A DNA stretch of 60,644 bases from Streptococcus pneumoniae (GCF_001347015.1 NZ_CFGI01000014.1:1-60644); one strand, 5' to 3'. Numbered from the stretch's first letter, positions 26,683 through 35,861 are shown. Translations and numbers: made by a program. The notes: generated from the letters alone by a model not told the origin.

Positions 26683-26983
26683 AAAAATCCGTATTCGCAG
26701 GGTATCTGATTATCCGAGTGCCAGAGGTGGTTTAGAAGATATTCTCATCATGGAAAACATGACCAATCATCTTCTTTTAGTTCAAATCCGAGTGAATGGC
26801 TATTTGCTTGATTTTGCTAGCATTGAAGGGCAAAGGCAAAAGCATTATCGTTTGAAAAATTTACCTCAAATGGTTGAATTGACAGTGGATGATGTGGAGG
26901 AGGATGTAGATTTGACCCTACCTGAAAATCGAAGTTATCAAGAAGCTGATTTTTTCGAACGGATGTTTCGAGAGAACCGCTAA
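26675..26983 (+). CDS. Small accessory/immunity candidate, locus 1
   Basis: The product is 102 residues (MCEKIRIRRVSDY) from ATG 26675 with GAGGGAG upstream, overlapping the ATPase end by 8 nt. There are no membrane segments or signal peptide. It alternates short hydrophobic and polar strands, suggesting a beta-rich soluble domain, then an acidic C-terminal part. The function is not known to me. The second bacteriocin locus has a gene in the same position (55548-55826) whose product aligns over about 70 residues (LEDILIMEN with LQKILIIES; VNGYLLDF with NNSVGEIF), so it is a conserved fourth member of the locus. Immunity or assembly factor are the obvious guesses. Confidence 0.75.
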   Translation: MCEKIRIRRVSDYPSARGGLEDILIMENMTNHLLLVQIRVNGYLLDFASIEGQRQKHYRLKNLPQMVELTVDDVEEDVDLTLPENRSYQEADFFERMFRENR

Positions 26984-27006
26984 GGCCACTTTTAAAGATT
27001 TCCAAG

Positions 27007-27039
27007 ACTATCTTTCTTCATGAGGAAAGATAGTTTTTT
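27007..27039 (+). terminator. Terminator closing bacteriocin locus 1
   Basis: ACTATCTTTC and GAAAGATAGT form a perfect 10-bp stem followed by six T residues. Confidence 0.9.
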
Positions 27040-27113
27040 GGTATGATTTTCACCCCCAAAATACAAGGGGAATGTGTTACAATAGAAGTAACAGATAATA
27101 GAAAAGAGAATAG

Positions 27114-27986
27114 ATGAGAATTGCAGATTATAGCGTGACCAAGGCAGTGCTGGAGCGTCACGGTTTTACCTTTAAAAAGTCCTTTGGGCAAAATTTCTTG
27201 ACGGATACCAATATCCTACAAAAAATCGTGGATACGTCTGAGATTGATGACCAGGTCAATGTCATCGAAATCGGGCCAGGTATTGGTGCCTTGACGGAGT
27301 TTCTGGCTGAGCGTGCAGCAGAGGTCATGGCTTTTGAAATTGACCACCGTTTGGTACCAATTTTGGCAGATACCCTGCGTGATTTTGATAATGTGACCGT
27401 GGTCAATGAGGACATTCTCAAGGTTGATTTGGCGCAACATATCCAGAATTTTAAAAATCCTGACTTGCCAATCAAGGTAGTGGCTAACTTGCCATACTAC
27501 ATCACGACGCCTATTCTCATGCACTTGATTGAGAGCGGCATTCCTTTTAGTGAATTTGTCGTCATGATGCAGAAAGAAGTGGCAGACCGCATTTCAGCCC
27601 AGCCGAACACCAAGGCTTACGGTAGCTTGTCGATTGCGGTTCAGTACTACATGACAGCCAAGGTTGCCTTTATCGTGCCTCGTACGGTCTTTGTGCCAGC
27701 ACCAAATGTGGATTCAGCCATCTTGAAAATGGTGCGCCGTCCAGAGCCAGCTGTAGCAGTGGAAGATGAGAACTTCTTCTTTAAGGTTTCCAAGGCTAGT
27801 TTTATCCATCGCCGTAAGACCTTGTGGAATAACTTGACAGGTTACTTTGGTAAGACTGAAGAGGTCAAGGACAAGCTGACCAAGGCTTTGGACCAGGCAG
27901 GCTTGTCACCAAGTGTGCGTGGGGAAGCTCTCAGCTTGGCAGAATTTGCCGGTCTAGCAGACGCACTGAAAGGGCAAGGACTCTAA
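27114..27986 (+). CDS. ksgA: 16S rRNA adenine dimethyltransferase KsgA
   Basis: This 290-residue S-adenosylmethionine-dependent enzyme dimethylates two adjacent adenines in the 3' hairpin of 16S rRNA. Seen motifs: [11 protein letters not shown] at the N terminus, [15 protein letters not shown] (SAM loop, about 47-61), AFEID, and the catalytic [12 protein letters not shown] near 123. A TTACAAT -10-like box lies about 35 nt upstream. It leads a tight cluster with rsgA, rpe, thiN, rmuC and yhaM, with 1 to 10-nt gaps or overlaps, so one transcript is likely. Confidence 0.96.
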   Translation: MRIADYSVTKAVLERHGFTFKKSFGQNFLTDTNILQKIVDTSEIDDQVNVIEIGPGIGALTEFLAERAAEVMAFEIDHRLVPILADTLRDFDNVTVVNEDILKVDLAQHIQNFKNPDLPIKVVANLPYYITTPILMHLIESGIPFSEFVVMMQKEVADRISAQPNTKAYGSLSIAVQYYMTAKVAFIVPRTVFVPAPNVDSAILKMVRRPEPAVAVEDENFFFKVSKASFIHRRKTLWNNLTGYFGKTEEVKDKLTKALDQAGLSPSVRGEALSLAEFAGLADALKGQGL

Positions 27987-27987
27987 G

Positions 27988-28866
27988 ATGCAGGGACAAA
28001 TCATTAAAGCCTTGGCAGGTTTCTACTATGTGGAGAGTGATGGCCAGGTTTATCAAACACGCGCGCGTGGGAATTTCCGTAAAAAAGGCCATACCCCTTA
28101 TGTTGGGGACTGGGTAGATTTCTCTGCCGAGGAAAATTCAGAAGGCTATATCCTAAAAATTCACGAACGGAAAAACAGTCTGGTCCGTCCGCCTATTGTC
28201 AATATTGACCAAGCTGTAGTAATCATGTCCGTCAAGGAACCTGATTTTAACAGCAATTTGCTGGATCGTTTCTTGGTTCTTTTGGAGCACAAGGGCATCC
28301 ATCCCATTGTCTATATTTCCAAAATGGATTTGTTGGAAGATAGGGAAGAACTGGATTTTTATGAACAGACTTATGGTGACATCGGCTATGACTTTGTGAC
28401 CAGTAAAGAGGAACTCCTTCCTTTGTTAACAGGCAAGGTTACAGTCTTTATGGGGCAGACAGGTGTTGGGAAGTCAACTCTTCTCAATAAAATCGCACCA
28501 GATCTCAATCTTGAAACAGGAGAAATCTCAGACAGTCTGGGTCGTGGGCGCCATACCACTCGAGCTGTTAGTTTTTACAACCTTAATGGGGGTAAAATCG
28601 CAGATACACCAGGTTTTTCATCTCTGGATTATGAAGTGTCAACAGCAGAAGATCTCAATCAGGCCTTTCCAGAGATTGACAGTGTCAGCCGAGATTGTAA
28701 GTTCCGCACTTGTATCCATACCCATGAGCCGTCTTGTGCAGTCAAGCCAGCTGTTGAAGAGGGTACCATTGCAACCTTCCGTTTTGACAACTACCTGCAA
28801 TTCCTCAGTGAGATTGAAAATCGCAGAGAAACTTATAAAAAAGTCAGCAAAAAAATTCCAAAATAA
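27988..28866 (+). CDS. rsgA: Ribosome small subunit GTPase RsgA
   Basis: The 292-residue circularly permuted GTPase assists late 30S maturation. The N-terminal OB-fold (about 1-70) is followed by the G4-like YISKMD near 108, then Walker [13 protein letters not shown] near 157 and DTPGF near 207, the order being characteristic of RsgA. The C-terminal zinc-binding motif is [14 protein letters not shown] near 239-252. It starts 1 nt after the ksgA stop. Confidence 0.95.
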   Translation: MQGQIIKALAGFYYVESDGQVYQTRARGNFRKKGHTPYVGDWVDFSAEENSEGYILKIHERKNSLVRPPIVNIDQAVVIMSVKEPDFNSNLLDRFLVLLEHKGIHPIVYISKMDLLEDREELDFYEQTYGDIGYDFVTSKEELLPLLTGKVTVFMGQTGVGKSTLLNKIAPDLNLETGEISDSLGRGRHTTRAVSFYNLNGGKIADTPGFSSLDYEVSTAEDLNQAFPEIDSVSRDCKFRTCIHTHEPSCAVKPAVEEGTIATFRFDNYLQFLSEIENRRETYKKVSKKIPK

Positions 28867-28876
28867 GGAGAAACCT

Positions 28877-29533
28877 ATGTCTCAATACAAGATTGCTCCG
28901 TCAATTCTGGCAGCAGATTATGCCAACTTTGAACGTGAAATTAAACGCCTAGAAGCAACTGGGGCAGAGTATGCCCATATCGATATCATGGACGGTCACT
29001 TTGTACCGCAGATCAGTTTTGGTGCAGGTGTGGTCGAATCTCTTCGCCCTCATAGCAAGATGGTCTTTGACTGCCATTTGATGGTAGCTAATCCAGAGCA
29101 TCATCTGGAAGACTTTGCGCGTGCAGGTGCAGATATCATCAGTATCCATGTGGAAGCAACGCCTCATATTCATGGTGCCCTCCAAAAAATTCGTTCACTC
29201 GGTGTTAAACCTTCGATTGTCATTAACCCTGGTACGCCTATTGAAGCGATTAAGCACGTCCTTCACCTAGTTGACCAAGTCTTAGTTATGACAGTTAACC
29301 CTGGCTTCGGTGGTCAAGCCTTTCTACCTGAAACCATGGATAAGGTACGTGAGCTGGTTGCACTTCGTCAGGAAAAAGGCTTGAACTTTGAGATTGAAGT
29401 GGATGGCGGGATTGATGATCAAACTATTGCCCAAGCCAAAGAAGCTGGTGCGACCGTTTTTGTAGCAGGGTCCTATGTCTTTAAGGGAGATGTCAATGAG
29501 CGAGTACAAACTCTCAGAAAACAACTGGACTAG
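28877..29533 (+). CDS. rpe: Ribulose-phosphate 3-epimerase
   Basis: The 218-residue TIM barrel interconverts ribulose-5-phosphate and xylulose-5-phosphate in the pentose phosphate pathway. The ATG at 28877 follows AAGGAG; a longer in-frame ORF reaches back into rsgA and is not real. Signatures: IAPSILAADY, HIDIMDGHFVP (metal ligands), FDCHLMV, VNPGFGGQAF, EVDGGI. The 3' end overlaps thiN by 38 nt. Confidence 0.95.
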   Translation: MSQYKIAPSILAADYANFEREIKRLEATGAEYAHIDIMDGHFVPQISFGAGVVESLRPHSKMVFDCHLMVANPEHHLEDFARAGADIISIHVEATPHIHGALQKIRSLGVKPSIVINPGTPIEAIKHVLHLVDQVLVMTVNPGFGGQAFLPETMDKVRELVALRQEKGLNFEIEVDGGIDDQTIAQAKEAGATVFVAGSYVFKGDVNERVQTLRKQLD

Positions 29534-30158
29534 GGTTGCCGTTTTTGCAGGTGGAGATCGTGGTCATTATCGGACGAATTTTAATTGCTTTGTCGGTGTA
29601 GATCGAGGCTCGCTTTGGGTCTTGGAAGAAAACCTTCCTCTTGCTCTAGCAGTTGGAGATTTTGATTCTGTCACTGCAGAAGAGCGACAGGTGATTCAAA
29701 AATGTGCCCAGCATTTTGTCCAAGCCCGACCAGAAAAGGATGACACAGATTTGGAATTGGCTCTCTTGACTATCTTTAAGAACAATCCTCAGGCTGAGGT
29801 CACTATTTTCGGTGCTTTGGGTGGCCGTATTGACCATATGCTGGCCAATGTCTTTCTGCCTAGCAATCCCAAATTAGCACCCTATATGCGCCAGATAGAA
29901 ATTGAGGATGGGCAAAACTTGATTGCCTATTGTCCGGAAGGGACCAGTCAGCTTGAACCCCGTTCAGACTATGACTACCTAGCCTTTATGCCAGTTCGGG
30001 ATAGCCAGCTGACCATTCTCGGTGCCAAGTATGAGTTGACAGAGGAAAATTTTTTCTTTAAAAAAGTGTACGCTTCTAACGAATATATAGATAGGGAAGT
30101 TTCGGTGACTTGCCCAGATGGCTATGTGATCGTGCTGCATAGCAAGGACAGGAGGTAG
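29496..30158 (+). CDS. thiN: Thiamine pyrophosphokinase
   Basis: The 220-residue enzyme converts thiamine plus ATP to thiamine diphosphate. Motifs: FVGVDRG near residue 32, LAVGDFDSV near 56, KDDTDLELAL near 86, FGALGGRIDHMLANV near 108. I choose ATG 29496 because AAGGGAG at 29484-29490 is correctly spaced; ATGs at 29475 and 29490 are also in frame. The gene overlaps rpe by 38 nt and is followed by rmuC after 1 nt. Confidence 0.92.
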   Translation: MSEYKLSENNWTRVAVFAGGDRGHYRTNFNCFVGVDRGSLWVLEENLPLALAVGDFDSVTAEERQVIQKCAQHFVQARPEKDDTDLELALLTIFKNNPQAEVTIFGALGGRIDHMLANVFLPSNPKLAPYMRQIEIEDGQNLIAYCPEGTSQLEPRSDYDYLAFMPVRDSQLTILGAKYELTEENFFFKKVYASNEYIDREVSVTCPDGYVIVLHSKDRR

Positions 30159-30159
30159 G

Positions 30160-31416
30160 ATGGAAAGTTTACTTGTTCTATTATTGATTGCCAACCTAGC
30201 TGGACTTTTTCTCATTTGGCAAAGGCAGGATAAGCAGGAAAAACATCTGACCAAGAGCTTGGAGGATCAGGCAGATCACTTGTCAGACCAGTTGGATTAC
30301 CGCTTTGAACAAGTCAGACAAGCCAGCCAGTTGGATCAAAAAGACTTGGAAGTGGCTGTCAGTGACCGTTTGCAAGAAGTGCGAATCGAATTGCACCAAG
30401 GATTGACGCAAGTTCGTCAAGAAATGACAGATAATCTCTTGCAAACTAGAGATAAGACCGACCAACGTCTTCAAGCCTTGCAGGAATCCAATGAGCAACG
30501 TCTAGAACAAATGCGCCAAACGGTCGAGGAAAAACTAGAAAAGACCTTGCAGACACGCTTGCAGGCCTCCTTTGAGACAGTTTCCAAACAACTGGAGTCT
30601 GTCAATCGTGGCCTTGGAGAAATGCAGACAGTTGCCCGTGATGTCGGAGCCCTCAATAAGGTTCTCTCTGGAACCAAGACACGAGGGATTCTGGGAGAAT
30701 TGCAACTGGGGCAAATCATCGAAGACATCATGACACCAGCCCAGTACGAACGAGAGTACGCAACGGTTGAAAACTCTAGTGAACGAGTGGAGTATGCCAT
30801 CAAGTTACCCGGACAAGGCGACCAGGAATATGTATACTTACCGATTGACTCTAAGTTTCCACTAGCAGATTATTACCGCCTAGAAGAAGCCTATGAAGCA
30901 GGTGATAGGGACGCGATTGAACGCTGTCGTAAATCGCTTTTAGCAAGCGTCAAGCGCTTTGCTAAGGATATCAAGATCAAGTACATAGCACCGCCTCGGA
31001 CGACCAATTTTGGAATCTTGTTTGTTCCGACAGAAGGTCTTTATTCAGAGATTGTGCGCAATCCGGTCTTCTTTGATGATTTGAGACGGGAAGAGCAGAT
31101 TATTGTCGCAGGACCAAGTACCCTGTCAGCCCTCCTCAATTCCCTATCAGTTGGTTTCAAGACTCTCAATATCCAAAAGAGTGCCGACCATATCAGTAAG
31201 ACTCTTGCCAGCGTCAAGACCGAGTTTGGCAAGTTTGGTGGTATTCTGGTCAAGGCACAAAAGCATCTTCAACATGCCTCTGGCAATATTGATGAATTAT
31301 TAAACCGTCGTACCACAGCTATCGAGCGGACGCTCCGTCACATTGAGTTGTCAGAAGGTGAGCCTGCGCTTGATCTACTCCATTTCCAAGAAGATGAGGA
31401 AGAATATGAAGATTAG
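30160..31416 (+). CDS. rmuC: DNA recombination protein RmuC
   Basis: The 418-residue protein has an N-terminal membrane anchor (about 3-18), a long coiled coil rich in Gln, Glu and Arg (about 25-145), then the RmuC nuclease-like domain (GTKTRGILGELQLGQII; VYLPIDSKFPLADYYRL; FVPTEGLYSEI). RmuC limits inversions at short inverted repeats. The domain belongs to the restriction-endonuclease-like superfamily. It lies in the ksgA operon and overlaps yhaM by 11 nt. Confidence 0.92.
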   Translation: MESLLVLLLIANLAGLFLIWQRQDKQEKHLTKSLEDQADHLSDQLDYRFEQVRQASQLDQKDLEVAVSDRLQEVRIELHQGLTQVRQEMTDNLLQTRDKTDQRLQALQESNEQRLEQMRQTVEEKLEKTLQTRLQASFETVSKQLESVNRGLGEMQTVARDVGALNKVLSGTKTRGILGELQLGQIIEDIMTPAQYEREYATVENSSERVEYAIKLPGQGDQEYVYLPIDSKFPLADYYRLEEAYEAGDRDAIERCRKSLLASVKRFAKDIKIKYIAPPRTTNFGILFVPTEGLYSEIVRNPVFFDDLRREEQIIVAGPSTLSALLNSLSVGFKTLNIQKSADHISKTLASVKTEFGKFGGILVKAQKHLQHASGNIDELLNRRTTAIERTLRHIELSEGEPALDLLHFQEDEEEYED

Positions 31417-32347
31417 TCACATGAAAAAAGATGAGCTGTTTGAAGGCTTTTACCTAATCAAATCAGCTGACCTGAGGCAAACTCGAGCTGGGAAAAACTA
31501 CCTAGCCTTTACCTTCCAAGATGATAGTGGCGAGATTGATGGGAAGCTCTGGGATGCCCAACCTCATAACATTGAGGCCTTTACCGCAGGTAAGGTTGTC
31601 CACATGAAAGGGCGCCGAGAAGTTTATAACAACACTCCACAAGTCAATCAAATTACCCTTCGCTTGCCTCAACCTGGCGAACCAAATGACCCAGCTGATT
31701 TCAAGGTCAAGTCGCCAGTTGATGTCAAGGAAATTCGTGACTACATGTCGCAAATGATTTTCAAAATTGAAAATCCTGTCTGGCAACGAATTGTCCGAAA
31801 GCTCTACACCAAGTATGATAAGGAATTCTACTCCTATCCAGCTGCCAAGACTAATCACCATGCCTTTGAAACGGGTTTGGCTTATCATACGGCGACCATG
31901 GTGCGTTTGGCAGATGCTATTAGCGAAGTCTATCCTCAGCTCAATAAGAGTCTGCTCTATGCTGGGATTATGTTGCACGACTTGGCCAAAGTTATCGAGT
32001 TGACGGGGCCAGACCAGACCGAGTACACAGTGCGAGGCAATCTTCTTGGGCATATCGCTCTGATTGATAGTGAAATTACCAAGACAGTGATGGAACTCGG
32101 CATCGATGATACCAAGGAAGAAGTCGTTTTGCTTCGTCACGTCATCCTCAGTCACCACGGCTTACTTGAGTATGGAAGTCCAGTCCGTCCACGCATTATG
32201 GAAGCAGAGATTATCCATATGATTGACAATCTGGATGCTAGCATGATGATGATGTCAACAGCTCTGGCTTTGGTGGATAAGGGAGAGATGACCAGTAAAA
32301 TCTTCGCTATGGACAATCGTTCCTTCTATAAACCAGATTTAGATTAA
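31406..32347 (+). CDS. 3'-5' exoribonuclease YhaM/Cbf family
   Basis: The product is 313 residues from ATG 31406 (MKISHMKKDELFEGFYL), GAGGAAG at 31397-31403 acting as RBS; the longer ORF start at 31343 lies within rmuC. The N-terminal OB-fold (about 15-95) is followed by an HD-domain (HHAFETGLAYHTATMV, then LLYAGIMLHDLAKV, then LLRHVILSHHGLLEYG) that supplies the metal ligands. YhaM-type enzymes degrade RNA and single-stranded DNA from the 3' end; the same family was described as CMP-binding factor. It is the last gene of the operon. Confidence 0.93.
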   Translation: MKISHMKKDELFEGFYLIKSADLRQTRAGKNYLAFTFQDDSGEIDGKLWDAQPHNIEAFTAGKVVHMKGRREVYNNTPQVNQITLRLPQPGEPNDPADFKVKSPVDVKEIRDYMSQMIFKIENPVWQRIVRKLYTKYDKEFYSYPAAKTNHHAFETGLAYHTATMVRLADAISEVYPQLNKSLLYAGIMLHDLAKVIELTGPDQTEYTVRGNLLGHIALIDSEITKTVMELGIDDTKEEVVLLRHVILSHHGLLEYGSPVRPRIMEAEIIHMIDNLDASMMMMSTALALVDKGEMTSKIFAMDNRSFYKPDLD

Positions 32348-32405
32348 TAATTTAAGAAAAATGAGCATTTTTTAGGACAAGAATGTTCGTTTTTTTATGT
32401 GAATA

Positions 32406-32414
32406 TGGTATAAT
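32406..32414 (+). promoter_or_regulatory. purR extended -10 promoter
   Basis: TGGTATAAT (-10 at 32409-32414) lies upstream of a BOX element and about 200 nt before the purR start, placing the BOX in the 5' leader of purR. Confidence 0.65.
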
Positions 32415-32434
32415 AAGTAGAAGACAAAAATGAA

Positions 32435-32592
32435 TACTCTTCGAAAATCTCTTCAAACTAGGGTAGCATCGCCTTGTCGTATGTATATATGTAGGTATAT
32501 TACAGACCTTATCAGTTCTATCGACAATCTCAAAACAGTGTTTTGAACCACCAGCGACCAGCTTTCTAGTTTGCTTTTTGATTTTTTGAATA
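32435..32592. repeat. BOX element in purR leader
   Basis: It starts TACTCTTCGAAAATCTCTTC and shows CGCCTTGTCGTATGTATATA and one boxB-like part (CAGTTCTATCGACAATCTC, AAAACAGTGTTTTGA). The far end has drifted from CATTGAGTA to TTTTGAATA. It lies between the purR -10 box and its RBS. Confidence 0.82.
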
Positions 32593-32613
32593 AAAATGGA
32601 ATAGGAAATAGAA

Positions 32614-33441
32614 ATGAAATTAAGAAGAAGTGATCGGATGGTTGTCATTTCCAACTATTTAATTAATCATCCTTATAAACTAACTAGTCTCAATACTTTT
32701 GCTGAAAAGTACGAATCTGCTAAATCATCCATCTCAGAAGATATCGTCATTATCAAACGCGCCTTTGAGGAAATTGAAATCGGTCATATTCAGACTGTGA
32801 CTGGGGCTGGTGGAGGTGTCATCTTCACACCATCAATCTCAAGTCATGATGCCAAGGAAATGGTTGAAGACTTGCGTGCCAAGTTGTCAGAAAGTGACCG
32901 TATCTTGCCAGGTGGCTATATCTACCTGTCTGATTTACTTAGCACACCAGCCATCTTGAAAAATATTGGTCGCATTATTGCCAAGAGCTTTATGGACCAA
33001 AAAATTGATGCGGTTATGACCGTAGCGACTAAGGGTGTTCCACTTGCGAATGCAGTTGCCAATGTCCTCAATGTTCCCTTTGTCATTGTGCGCCGTGACC
33101 TTAAAATTACCGAAGGTTCAACTGTCAGCGTCAACTATGTATCAGGTTCAAGTGGTGACCGCATTGAGAAAATGTTCCTTTCAAAACGTAGTCTCAAGGC
33201 AGGTAGCCGTGTCTTGATTGTGGATGACTTCTTGAAAGGCGGCGGAACTGTCAATGGGATGATCAGCCTCTTGCGTGAGTTTGATTCAGAATTGGCAGGT
33301 GTAGCGGTCTTTGCGGATAATGCTCAAGAAGAACGCGAAAAGCAGTTTGACTACAAGTCGCTCTTGAAGGTAACCAATATTGATGTCAAGAACCAAGCCA
33401 TCGATGTTGAGGTTGGCAATATCTTTGACGAAGATAAATAA
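32614..33441 (+). CDS. purR: Purine operon repressor/activator PurR
   Basis: The 275-residue protein has an N-terminal winged-helix region (about 1-75; MKLRRSDRMVVISNYLI) and a C-terminal type I phosphoribosyltransferase fold with VLIVDDFLKGGGTVNGM as the PRPP loop near 205. In lactic acid bacteria this family regulates purine synthesis genes in response to PRPP. No PurBox search was possible here. It is monocistronic; its mRNA leader contains a BOX element. A hairpin terminator follows. Confidence 0.93.
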   Translation: MKLRRSDRMVVISNYLINHPYKLTSLNTFAEKYESAKSSISEDIVIIKRAFEEIEIGHIQTVTGAGGGVIFTPSISSHDAKEMVEDLRAKLSESDRILPGGYIYLSDLLSTPAILKNIGRIIAKSFMDQKIDAVMTVATKGVPLANAVANVLNVPFVIVRRDLKITEGSTVSVNYVSGSSGDRIEKMFLSKRSLKAGSRVLIVDDFLKGGGTVNGMISLLREFDSELAGVAVFADNAQEEREKQFDYKSLLKVTNIDVKNQAIDVEVGNIFDEDK

Positions 33442-33451
33442 GAGATAGAAC

Positions 33452-33484
33452 TAAAGGTTGGAACGATAGTCCCAGCCTTTCTTT
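33452..33484 (+). terminator. purR terminator
   Basis: AAAGGTTGG and CCAGCCTTT arms (one bulge), T-rich tail. Confidence 0.7.
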
Positions 33485-33507
33485 GCAAATAGAATAGAAG
33501 GAAGCTT

Positions 33508-34758
33508 ATGAAAACACCATTTATCAATAAAGAAGACTTAGAAGCGATTGTAGCCGAGTTCCCCACTCCCTTTCACTTGTATGATGAGAAGGGAATTCGT
33601 GAGAAGGCAAGAGCCGTCAACCAAGCCTTTTCGTGGAACAAGGGTTTTAAGGAATATTTTGCAGTTAAGGCTACTCCCACCCCAGCTATCTTGAAAATTC
33701 TCCAAGAGGAAGGCTGTGGAGTGGACTGCTCTAGTTATGTAGAACTTTTGATGAGTCATAAACTGAATTTCCCTGGTTCTGAGATTATGTTCTCTTCTAA
33801 CAACACACCAGACAAGGAATATGCTTATGCGCGTGAATTGGGTGCGACCATTAACTTGGATGCCTTTGAAGATATTGAACATCTGGAGCGTGCAGCAGGA
33901 ATTCCAGAAATCATCTCTTGTCGTTACAATCCTGGAGGCGTTTTTGAGCTGGGGACAGACATTATGGACAATCCTGGCGAGGCTAAGTTTGGAATGACCA
34001 AGGACCAGCTATTTGAAGCCTTTGCCATCTTGAAGGAAAAAGGAGCCAAGACTTTTGGGATTCACTCCTTCCTAGCGTCCAATACCGTGACCCATCTCTA
34101 TTATCCAGAGTTGGCTCGTCAGCTTTTTGAATTGGCTGTTGAAATCAAGGAAAAGTTGGGCATTTCGCTAGACTTTATCAATCTTTCTGGCGGTATTGGT
34201 GTCAACTATCGTCCTGAGCAGGAGCCAAATGATATCGCCTTGATTGGTGAGGGAGTTCGTAATGTTTATGAAGAGGTTCTTACGCCAGCAGGTCTTGGTC
34301 AGGTTAAGATTTTCACCGAACTGGGTCGTTTTATGTTGGCACCTCATGGTGCTTTGGTCACAAGAGTCACTCATAAGAAGAAAACTTACCGTACTTATCT
34401 GGGTGTGGATGCATCAGCAGTCAACCTCATGCGTCCAGCTATGTATGGAGCCTACCATCATATTACTAACGTGCCCCATCCAGATGGACCAGCTGAAGTG
34501 GTAGATGTGGTTGGTTCGCTCTGTGAAAACAATGATAAATTTGCAGTGAATCGCGAACTGCCTCATACAGAAATCGGTGATTTGCTGGTAATTCATGATA
34601 CAGGTGCCCACGGTTTTTCAATGGGCTACCAGTACAATGCCAAACTTCGTTCTGCGGAAATCCTTTATACTGAAGAAGGCAAAGCCCGTCAAATCCGCCG
34701 TGCAGAGCGCCCTGAGGACTACTTTGCAACCTTGTATGGCTTTGATTTTGAAGAATAA
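33508..34758 (+). CDS. lysA: Diaminopimelate decarboxylase
   Basis: The 416-residue fold-type III PLP enzyme makes lysine from meso-diaminopimelate. The PLP lysine is predicted at 54 (EYFAVKATPTPAIL); ISCRYNPGG, INLSGGIGVNYRPEQEP, ELGRFMLAPHGALVTRV and GSLCENNDKFA (active-site Cys) are all present. Carboxynorspermidine decarboxylase is a related alternative, but the GSLCE motif and overall length fit lysA. No T-box or lysine riboswitch is visible in the 66-nt upstream gap. It is monocistronic. Confidence 0.88.
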   Translation: MKTPFINKEDLEAIVAEFPTPFHLYDEKGIREKARAVNQAFSWNKGFKEYFAVKATPTPAILKILQEEGCGVDCSSYVELLMSHKLNFPGSEIMFSSNNTPDKEYAYARELGATINLDAFEDIEHLERAAGIPEIISCRYNPGGVFELGTDIMDNPGEAKFGMTKDQLFEAFAILKEKGAKTFGIHSFLASNTVTHLYYPELARQLFELAVEIKEKLGISLDFINLSGGIGVNYRPEQEPNDIALIGEGVRNVYEEVLTPAGLGQVKIFTELGRFMLAPHGALVTRVTHKKKTYRTYLGVDASAVNLMRPAMYGAYHHITNVPHPDGPAEVVDVVGSLCENNDKFAVNRELPHTEIGDLLVIHDTGAHGFSMGYQYNAKLRSAEILYTEEGKARQIRRAERPEDYFATLYGFDFEE

Positions 34759-34843
34759 AATGATAATTAATTGAAAATGAAATTGAAAAACAGATTGCTT
34801 TCTAAAAAATAGGCAAAAATCTTGTTTTTCCTTCAAGTCATGA

Positions 34844-34869
34844 TATAATAAAACTATAAAACGTTTTCA
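34844..34869 (+). promoter_or_regulatory. pflA -10 box with cre-like site at the start of transcription
   Basis: TATAAT at 34844-34849 is followed by ATAAAACGTTTTCA at 34856-34869, which matches the cre consensus except in the first two bases and contains the symmetrical AAAACGTTTT. A site at +1 would be expected to mediate repression by CcpA. Confidence 0.45.
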
Positions 34870-34883
34870 AGGAAGGTAACGAT

Positions 34884-35678
34884 ATGTCTGAAGAAACAAT
34901 TGATTATGGACAAGTGACAGGAATGGTGCATTCGACAGAAAGCTTTGGGTCAGTAGATGGGCCTGGTATTCGCTTTATTGTCTTTTTGCAGGGCTGTCAC
35001 ATGCGTTGCCAGTATTGCCACAACCCTGACACTTGGGCTATGGAGTCCAATAAGTCACGTGAACGGACGGTAGATGATGTCTTGACAGAAGCCTTGCGTT
35101 ACCGCGGTTTCTGGGGAAATAAGGGTGGGATTACAGTCAGTGGAGGAGAAGCTCTCTTGCAGATTGATTTCTTGATTGCCCTCTTTACCAAGGCCAAAGA
35201 ACACGGAATCCACTGTACCTTGGATACCTGTGCCCTTCCTTTCCGTAATAAACCACGTTACCTTGAAAAATTTGACAAACTTATGGCTGTCACTGACTTG
35301 GTCCTCTTGGATATCAAGGAAATCAACGAAGAACAGCACAAGATTGTTACTAGCCAAACCAATAAAAATATCTTGGCCTGTGCCCAGTATCTATCAGATA
35401 TTGGAAAACCTGTCTGGATTCGCCACGTGCTAGTTCCAGGTTTGACAGACAGAGACGATGACTTGATTGAACTTGGTAAGTTCGTCAAGACCCTCAAAAA
35501 TGTTGATAAGTTTGAAATTCTGCCTTATCACACTATGGGTGAGTTCAAGTGGCGTGAACTTGGAATTCCATATTCCCTCGAAGGAGTCAAACCACCAACA
35601 GCAGATCGCGTCAAGAACGCTAAACAACTCATGGATACCGAAAGTTACCAAGACTATATGAAACGTGTACATGGATAA
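34884..35678 (+). CDS. pflA: Pyruvate formate-lyase activating enzyme
   Basis: This 264-residue radical-SAM enzyme generates the glycyl radical on pyruvate formate-lyase under anaerobic conditions. The CxxxCxxC cluster motif is C38, C42, C45 (GCHMRCQYCHNPD), followed by the SAM-binding GGITVSGGEALLQ near 77 and later IRHVLVPG. GGAAGG precedes the ATG. It is monocistronic, so the lyase gene is elsewhere. A cre-like site lies at its transcription start. Confidence 0.94.
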   Translation: MSEETIDYGQVTGMVHSTESFGSVDGPGIRFIVFLQGCHMRCQYCHNPDTWAMESNKSRERTVDDVLTEALRYRGFWGNKGGITVSGGEALLQIDFLIALFTKAKEHGIHCTLDTCALPFRNKPRYLEKFDKLMAVTDLVLLDIKEINEEQHKIVTSQTNKNILACAQYLSDIGKPVWIRHVLVPGLTDRDDDLIELGKFVKTLKNVDKFEILPYHTMGEFKWRELGIPYSLEGVKPPTADRVKNAKQLMDTESYQDYMKRVHG

Positions 35679-35683
35679 AAAAA

Positions 35684-35710
35684 GAAGCCTGATGGGAACA
35701 TCGGGCTTTT
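35684..35710 (+). terminator. pflA terminator
   Basis: AAGCCTGATG and CATCGGGCTT arms with a GGAA loop, followed by TTTT; directly followed by a BOX element. Confidence 0.82.
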
Positions 35711-35712
35711 GA

Positions 35713-35861
35713 TACTCAATGAAAATCAAAGAGCAAACTAAGAAGCTAGCTGCAGGCTGCTCAAAACATGGTTTTGAGGTTGTGAATAGAACTGACGAAG
35801 TCAGTAACCATATATACGGCAAGGCGAAGCTGACGTGGTTTGAAGAGATTTTCGAAGAGTA
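35713..35861. repeat. BOX element with one boxB
   Basis: A 149-nt canonical copy from TACTCAATGAAAATC to TTTTCGAAGAGTA with a single GAGGTTG unit and TACGGCAAGGCGAAGCTGACG. It fills the space between convergent pflA and yidC. Confidence 0.9.

Noticed and set aside
28463-28876. Upstream extension of rpe into rsgA
   Set aside because: The rsgA frame is clearly coding there, and ATG 28877 has a proper RBS and the normal rpe N terminus.
33442-33507. Lysine riboswitch or T-box ahead of lysA
   Set aside because: The gap is only 66 nt and is filled by the purR terminator and an RBS.
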